Positions 8,132 through 11,900 of a stretch of DNA of 11,900 bases are shown one piece after another (within the stretch, counting starts at the first letter, position 1; each line of letters opens with the position of its first letter). Position numbers and translations under genes: made by a program. The notes below the pieces were generated by a model. It saw nothing but the letters and a program-made list of their open reading frames with translations, was not told the DNA's origin and made no database searches. The stretch is from positions 1 to 11,900 of the forward strand of contig JAISBQ010000116.1 of the NCBI GenBank assembly GCA_031266115.1, read 5' to 3'. The stretch is from Bifidobacteriaceae bacterium. Its GTDB lineage: Bacteria > Actinomycetota > Actinomycetes > Actinomycetales > WQXJ01.

Positions 8132-8230
8132 TGACGTACACGGACCACCGCGACGAGGTCACCAGAGGTCGCCATCGGCCCGCAAGACATCTCGACATGC
8201 CGGCCCAAACCCAAACTCCGGAGGAGAGGG

Positions 8231-8313
8231 CCCTCCAGACCGTCGAGTTTCACCTTTGCGGCCACCCACCGGCGATGCCGGCCCCAACCGGTGAAACTCG
8301 ACGCCGTATGCGG
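8231..8313. repeat. Palindromic intergenic unit 1 of a tandem pair
   Basis: This unit of about 83 bases begins ccctccaga and contains a perfect 14-base inverted repeat, cgtcgagtttcacc (8241-8254) with ggtgaaactcgacg (8290-8303). Inside the loop a second hairpin, ccggc-gat-gccgg (8269-8281), can form. The first ~36 bases recur with few changes at 8314-8349. The architecture resembles REP/MITE-like palindromic elements. It lies between the divergent uvrB and lipoprotein genes. Confidence 0.85.
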
Positions 8314-8390
8314 CCCTCCAGAGCGTCGAGTTTCATGTTTGCGGGCTCCCACAGGCGGTTTTGGGCCTGGAAGGTGAAACTCGGCGACCT
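8314..8390. repeat. Palindromic intergenic unit 2 of a tandem pair
   Basis: This is a direct tandem repeat of unit 1. It keeps the opening ccctccaga, the left arm cgtcgagtttca (8324-8335) and the right arm ggtgaaactcggcg (8373-8386). The arms are imperfect: two of the changes would be G-U pairs in plus-strand RNA and one is a mismatch. The central hairpin differs in sequence from unit 1 but is again present as caggc/gcctg (8352-8356, 8365-8369). So outer arms are conserved while the core has diverged. Confidence 0.8.
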
Positions 8391-8400
8391 TCGGCGCCGC

Positions 8401-8618
8401 ACGGTTCGAGCATCGGACGGGCACCCATGTCACCGATCTTGCTCGCACACAATCACCACACCTGGGTTCACACGGCACGCAACGCACCAGCAGCCAGGAC
8501 CACGAGCACACGACAACCGCCCCCAGCACCACACTCACCGCCACAGATCCACCCACCGCCGCCCGCTGCCGCCCATCCCACGACTTTGCCGAGGCCTTGT
8601 CCGGAAACCAGCGGACGG
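8401..8618. other. C/A-rich intergenic stretch, no gene seen
   Basis: The plus strand here is low in G and rich in CAC, ACC and CCG words, especially from 8448 to 8580. Open frames cross it on both strands: Pro/His/Thr-rich on plus and hydrophobic or Gly-rich on minus. All look like products of base composition. No start with a Shine-Dalgarno, tRNA, or recognised RNA was found. Confidence 0.5.
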
Positions 8619-8649
8619 TTGCACCCCCCCCCACCGCGCCCGATAGCGT
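8619..8649 (+). promoter_or_regulatory. Possible lipoprotein-gene promoter with C9 spacer tract
   Basis: TTGCAC (8619-8624) and TAGCGT (8644-8649) could be -35 and -10 hexamers with a 19-base spacer. The -10 ends 8 bases before the ATG at 8658, so the transcript would be leaderless. A run of nine Cs (8624-8632) falls mostly within the spacer. Spacing is longer than the usual 17 bases. Confidence 0.35.
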
Positions 8650-8657
8650 TGCGGCTC

Positions 8658-9569
8658 ATGGGTAGGACCTGGATGCGATGGTGCGCAGTGGGACTCGGGA
8701 TCGGACTCTTGGTGACCGGATGCGGTGACGCCGAGGATGTCACCTCGTCGGACGAGGTGGAGATGCCTTCTGGCTCACCGATCCCCGAGGCCGATGTCTC
8801 CGCGGCCGCAGCATCACAGCGCGAACGAGCCGAGGCACTCGCCACCTGCCTGACGGACAAGTCCATCGAAGCCAACGTCGATGACCTACCCGACGGGCAG
8901 TCGAAGGTCTATTTCACGCCACCCGAAGGGCCATACGCGTGGGTGGAGCCCGACGGACGGGGCAACCGCGCATCGGATGACGAATCCACACAGATGGCCG
9001 AAGCCGCCGAGGCCGAGGGCCGGACGCTGCTATGGATTGGCGGAGCCGATCGCACCGAGGACTACCTCCAATGCATCGACGAATCCGGCTACACCGCCCC
9101 GGTGACGTTCGTGAACCCCGAGGACGAGCGGCGTCTCAAGCAGGCCCAGGTGGACCTCGACAACGACTACGCGGCGTGCGCACGCGCCAACGGATTCCCC
9201 GAGGTGGCCGACGTTCCGGCCCCGGTACTCGACGGACAACAGCCACAGGCACCCCCGCTCAAGCTCCCGTGGCAGATCACCGAGGACGGCCTGCGAGACC
9301 TGCTCGTCGCGTGCCCGCCCTATGACGAGGACCGAGTCAGGGAACTCGCCAACGGCGAGCAATACGAGTGGCAATCGCTGACTATGGGGCCATGGATCAG
9401 TTTCGACGTGCCCGCCATGGACGCTCCAGAGGGCGCGTCCGAGGAAGACTGGGATCGCTTCGTTGCGCTCAACGACATTGTCAGCCAGGCACAAGAGAAG
9501 CACATGGACGCGATCATCGCCCAGCTCGATGCCGAAGGGATCGCGTGGAACGGGCCTAGACACGATTGA
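8658..9569 (+). CDS. Putative lipoprotein with repeated Cys motifs
   Basis: Exported lipoprotein of unknown function, 303 residues. It has a lipobox VTGC with the lipidated cysteine at C22 after a short Arg-containing, hydrophobic signal sequence (residues 1-21), so it should be anchored on the outer face of the cytoplasmic membrane. The mature part is acidic and soluble. Similar short motifs recur around single cysteines: ATCLTDKSI (C64), QCIDESGYTAP (C139) and ACARANGFPEV (C174); a fourth cysteine, C219, sits in VACPPY. Comparable Cys-x-x-x-x-G motifs occur in other uncharacterised actinobacterial lipoproteins. The ATG at 8658 suits a leaderless transcript; an alternative ATG at 8673 has AGGA five bases upstream and also keeps the lipobox. 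Its final residues (RHD) and stop are encoded by repeat copy B. It converges on coaE. Confidence 0.8.
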   Translation: MGRTWMRWCAVGLGIGLLVTGCGDAEDVTSSDEVEMPSGSPIPEADVSAAAASQRERAEALATCLTDKSIEANVDDLPDGQSKVYFTPPEGPYAWVEPDGRGNRASDDESTQMAEAAEAEGRTLLWIGGADRTEDYLQCIDESGYTAPVTFVNPEDERRLKQAQVDLDNDYAACARANGFPEVADVPAPVLDGQQPQAPPLKLPWQITEDGLRDLLVACPPYDEDRVRELANGEQYEWQSLTMGPWISFDVPAMDAPEGASEEDWDRFVALNDIVSQAQEKHMDAIIAQLDAEGIAWNGPRHD

Positions 9570-9635
9570 GGCGAACGTCAAGCGTTCACGCCTGTCAGTG
9601 AGCCGATTGACGTGCCCGAGACTCGCAGGAGTCGA
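9556..9635. repeat. 80-base structured repeat, copy B
   Basis: Second full-length copy of the element at 116-195, same orientation. Stems acgtcaa (9575-9581) with ttgacgt (9607-9613), tcac/gtga and gactc/gagtc are all retained. The six differences from copy A are three in the loop inside tcac/gtga and three in the four-base loop of the second hairpin. The element overlaps the last 14 bases of the lipoprotein gene, including its stop codon. Confidence 0.9.
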
Positions 9636-9691
9636 TAGACACGATTGAGGCGAGTGAGCCAATTGACGTGCCCGAGACTCGCAGGAGTCGA
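9636..9691. repeat. Shortened tandem copy C of the 80-base repeat
   Basis: Directly abuts copy B head-to-tail. It lacks 23 internal bases (the left arm and loop of the first hairpin) and has one further change (ccgatt to ccaatt). The second hairpin, gactc-gcag-gagtc, is identical to copy B. Confidence 0.9.
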
Positions 9692-9724
9692 TACCGTCGA
9701 GTGGTAGTCAGGCCTGAGGGAATC

Positions 9725-9740
9725 ACGGGGAAAGACCCGT
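9725..9740 (-). terminator. Possible rho-independent-like hairpin after coaE
   Basis: acggg (9725-9729) pairs with cccgt (9736-9740) around a six-base loop, 6 bases past the coaE stop on the minus strand. No T tract follows, which is common for actinobacterial terminators. The stem is short. Confidence 0.35.
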
Positions 9741-9746
9741 CACGAG

Positions 9747-10373
9747 TTACTCGTCGTGAGACGACCAGGGTTGAGGCACGATGCCGGCGAGCCAGGCGTC
9801 TACCTGAGTGACCAAGTCCTCGGGGCTCCCGGACCCGTCGAGCACCACGTCCGCTACGGCCTCGCGCTCATGGTCGCTGACCTGGGCGGCGAGCCTCCGG
9901 GTGACGTCATTAGGGTCCATCCCCCGGCCTTCGGCACGATGGCGGCGGAGCGCTTCCGGCGCGGAGACGGTCACCACCTGGTCAATCCCGTGGCCGAATC
10001 GGCCGGCCCTCCCCCCGGTCTCCACGAACAGCGGGACGTCTACCACCGCCAGGCCTTCGCCTGCGGCAGCCGCCTTGGCCAGCAGGTCAGCGATGCGGGT
10101 CCGGATTCGCGGATGGGTGATGGCCTCCAAACGCAACCGGGCGTCATCGTCGGCAAAAGCCGCGCCGGCCAGAGCACGACGATCCACCGAACCGTCTGGG
10201 GTGATCACGCCGGGACCGAAGGCCTCGGCGATCTCAACGATCACGGGCAAAACCGCCACCACCTCCCGCGCGACGGCGTCAGCATCGACAACAGTGACGC
10301 CGCGGGCACACAGACACGCCGTGACAGTGGATTTCCCTGCCGCGAGCCCCCCGGTGACTACCGCTATCAGCAC
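9747..10373 (-). CDS. coaE: Dephospho-CoA kinase
   Basis: Catalyses the last step of coenzyme A synthesis, ATP-dependent phosphorylation of the 3'-hydroxyl of dephospho-CoA, in the cytoplasm. The product is 208 residues, the normal length of the single-domain enzyme. The P-loop is GGLAAGKST (8-16) and the substrate-binding VDADAVARE segment is at 29-37. ITHPRIR and VVDVPLFVETG segments match the lid and core of the family. Some actinobacterial CoaEs carry a C-terminal GrpB-like extension; this one does not. The GTG start at 10373 gives the family N-terminus and has a GGGGG stretch just upstream. It starts 11 bases after the rpsA stop and is probably co-transcribed with it. Confidence 0.95.
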   Translation of the reverse strand: MLIAVVTGGLAAGKSTVTACLCARGVTVVDADAVAREVVAVLPVIVEIAEAFGPGVITPDGSVDRRALAGAAFADDDARLRLEAITHPRIRTRIADLLAKAAAAGEGLAVVDVPLFVETGGRAGRFGHGIDQVVTVSAPEALRRHRAEGRGMDPNDVTRRLAAQVSDHEREAVADVVLDGSGSPEDLVTQVDAWLAGIVPQPWSSHDE

Positions 10374-10384
10374 GGCGCCCCCGG

Positions 10385-11845
10385 CTAGTTCGAGGTCAGC
10401 TTGTCCCTCAAGGCCGCGAGGGCCTCGTCGGAGGCGAGGGTACCTTCCCCGTCATCGGCCGGAGCCTTTGAGGAGTAGTTCGGCGCACTGGCGGCGTCGA
10501 TCGCCTCCTCGGCGGCCTTGTTGGCCTGGGCGACCTGGCGCTTGTGAGACTCCCACCGCGTCTGGGCAGCCGCATATTCGGACTCCCAGGCCTCGCGCTG
10601 GGCTTCGAAGCCCTCCACCCATTCGGCGCTGACCGGGTCGAAACCCTCGGGGTACTTGTAGTTCCCATCCTCGTCGTATTCGGTGGTCATGCCATACAAC
10701 GACGGATCGAACGTTGTCTCATCGCCCTCGGGATCCACGCCCTCGTTGGCCTGCTTGAGCGACAGCGAGATGCGCCGACGCTCCAGGTCGATGTCGATCA
10801 CCTTGACAAACACCTCGTCGCCCACATTGACCACCTGTTCGGGCAGCTCAACATGGCTGACGGCGAGTTCAGAGATGTGGACAAGGCCTTCGATCCCATC
10901 GTCCACGGACACGAATGCACCAAAGGGCACCAGCTTGGTGACCTTGCCGGGCACCACCTGGCCGATGGCGTGGGTACGGGCGAACAGTTGCCATGGGTCT
11001 TCCTGAGTCGCCTTGAGGGACAGCGAGACCCGCTCCCTGTCCATCTCGACCGACAGCACCTCGACGGTGACCTCCTGGCCCACCTCGACAACCTCATTGG
11101 GATGGTCGATGTGCTTCCAGGACAGTTCTGAAACGTGGACCAGACCGTCAACGCCACCGAGATCCACGAACGCACCAAAGTTGACAATCGAGGAGACCAC
11201 GCCGGAACGGACCTGGCCCTCGGCCAACTGCTGGAGGAACGTGGAGCGAACCTCGGACTGGGTCTGCTCCAACCACGCGCGCCGGGATAGAACCACGTTG
11301 TTGCGGTTCTTGTCGAGTTCGATGATCTTCGCGTCCAACTCTTTGCCCACATAGGGCATGAGGTCGCGCACACGGCGCATCTCGACCAGTGAGGCAGGCA
11401 GGAAGCCGCGCAGGCCGATGTCCACGATCAGACCGCCCTTGACAACTTCGATCACGGTGCCGGTCACGACATCGTCGTTTTCCTTGATCCGCTCGATGGC
11501 GCCCCAGGCACGCTCGTACTGGGCGCGCTTCTTGGACAGGATGAGCCGGCCTTCTTTGTCCTCCTTCTGGAGGACCAGGGCCTCGATCTTCTCCCCGACG
11601 GACACAACGTCACTGGGGTCGATATCGTGCTTGATCGACAGTTCGCGGGACGGGATGACGCCCTCTGTCTTGTAGCCGATGTCAAGGAGAACTTCGTCGT
11701 GGTCAACCTTCACGACGGTGCCTTCGACGATGTCGCCATCGTTGAAGTACTTGATTGTTCCGTCAATGGCGGCGAGAAGATCCTCGCTGGTCCCGATGTC
11801 GTTGACGGCGACTTCGGACGCCGGTGTCTCGTTGGGCGTGGTCAT
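10385..11845 (-). CDS. rpsA: 30S ribosomal protein S1
   Basis: RNA-binding ribosomal protein that helps mRNA docking on the 30S subunit. The product is 486 residues, typical for actinobacteria, which have four S1 (OB-fold) domains rather than the six of E. coli. The domains are at about 36-106, 123-190, 208-278 and 293-364. Domains 3 and 4 carry the strongest consensus (VNFGAFVDLGGVDGLVHVSELS and VPFGAFVSVDDGIEGLVHISEL regions). The tail from about 370 is acidic and Trp/Tyr/Ala-rich, predicted to be helical or disordered. The ATG at 11845 gives the standard N-terminus. The nearest GGAG lies 12 bases upstream, a poor spacing; weak ribosome binding sites are known for rpsA, whose product controls its own translation in E. 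coli. Confidence 0.97.
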   Translation of the reverse strand: MTTPNETPASEVAVNDIGTSEDLLAAIDGTIKYFNDGDIVEGTVVKVDHDEVLLDIGYKTEGVIPSRELSIKHDIDPSDVVSVGEKIEALVLQKEDKEGRLILSKKRAQYERAWGAIERIKENDDVVTGTVIEVVKGGLIVDIGLRGFLPASLVEMRRVRDLMPYVGKELDAKIIELDKNRNNVVLSRRAWLEQTQSEVRSTFLQQLAEGQVRSGVVSSIVNFGAFVDLGGVDGLVHVSELSWKHIDHPNEVVEVGQEVTVEVLSVEMDRERVSLSLKATQEDPWQLFARTHAIGQVVPGKVTKLVPFGAFVSVDDGIEGLVHISELAVSHVELPEQVVNVGDEVFVKVIDIDLERRRISLSLKQANEGVDPEGDETTFDPSLYGMTTEYDEDGNYKYPEGFDPVSAEWVEGFEAQREAWESEYAAAQTRWESHKRQVAQANKAAEEAIDAASAPNYSSKAPADDGEGTLASDEALAALRDKLTSN

Positions 11846-11900
11846 GAGTAAGGTGGGCTCCGATGGTGGGGCAAACTGGTCGGTGGACAGAGGCTCGCGC
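11846..11900 (-). promoter_or_regulatory. Partial 5' leader region of rpsA
   Basis: Only 55 bases upstream of rpsA are in the window. GGAG 12 bases before the ATG is the only Shine-Dalgarno-like word. No convincing -10/-35 pair or leader structure is visible in this short stretch, and the promoter probably lies outside. Confidence 0.3.

Noticed and set aside
8080..8634. In-frame N-terminal extension of UvrB of about 185 residues with a hydrophobic stretch
   Set aside because: It reads through both palindromic repeat units and a low-complexity region, and UvrB homologues begin at the RPV...QRTV segment. The hydrophobic stretch is explained by G/T-rich composition.
8361..8657. In-frame N-terminal extension of the lipoprotein
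   Set aside because: It would bury the signal sequence and lipobox about 120 residues inside the protein, and its Pro/His-rich content reflects C/A-rich intergenic DNA.
9556..9691. CRISPR array
   Set aside because: The repeats abut without spacers, there are only two local copies and one is internally deleted. No cas genes are present.
9708..9717. 10-base palindrome tcaggcctga
   Set aside because: Short, isolated and without context. Likely chance in GC-rich DNA.

Overview
The window is high-GC DNA that reads as a chromosome segment of an actinobacterium (Actinomycetota). The evidence is strong third-position GC, GTG starts on uvrA, uvrB and coaE, an actinobacterial-type ribosomal protein S1 with four S1 domains and an acidic tail, and the gene order rpsA-coaE-(accessory)-uvrB-(accessory)-uvrA, which is also known from mycobacteria. 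I cannot name a genus from the sequence alone. Most of the window is ordinary housekeeping DNA. The unusual material is in the intergenic repeats.

Layout from right to left, the direction in which most genes are transcribed. rpsA (11845-10385, minus) and coaE (10373-9747, minus) are 11 bases apart and probably form one operon. Converging on coaE is a plus-strand lipoprotein gene (8658-9569). Its last codons and stop lie inside an 80-base structured repeat, which is followed head-to-tail by a shortened copy. A 575-base divergent intergenic region (8083-8657) separates the lipoprotein gene from uvrB (8079-5977, minus). It holds a 12-base palindrome, possible promoters, two tandem ~83-base palindromic units and a C9 tract. 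uvrB converges on a small plus-strand gene for a secreted protein with bacterial Ig-like domains (5141-5947). Next come terC (4961-3975), uvrA (3967-1124) and an aminodeoxychorismate-lyase-like gene (1062-202), all on the minus strand and likely co-transcribed. terC and uvrA are 7 bases apart. A second full copy of the 80-base repeat (116-195) sits 6 bases past the stop of the lyase gene. The first 115 bases cannot be assigned.

Functionally, uvrA and uvrB supply two of the three subunits of the nucleotide-excision-repair incision complex. TerC is a membrane protein of a metal (probably Mn2+) export family. coaE completes coenzyme A synthesis, the PabC-like enzyme serves folate synthesis, and rpsA serves translation initiation. 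The two plus-strand genes encode exported proteins of unknown role and interrupt the otherwise minus-strand cluster.

The best leads are two families of intergenic structured repeats. In the 80-base family, all six differences between the two full copies fall in predicted loops while every predicted stem is kept. I see no new multi-gene system such as a defence locus, CRISPR array or biosynthetic cluster.
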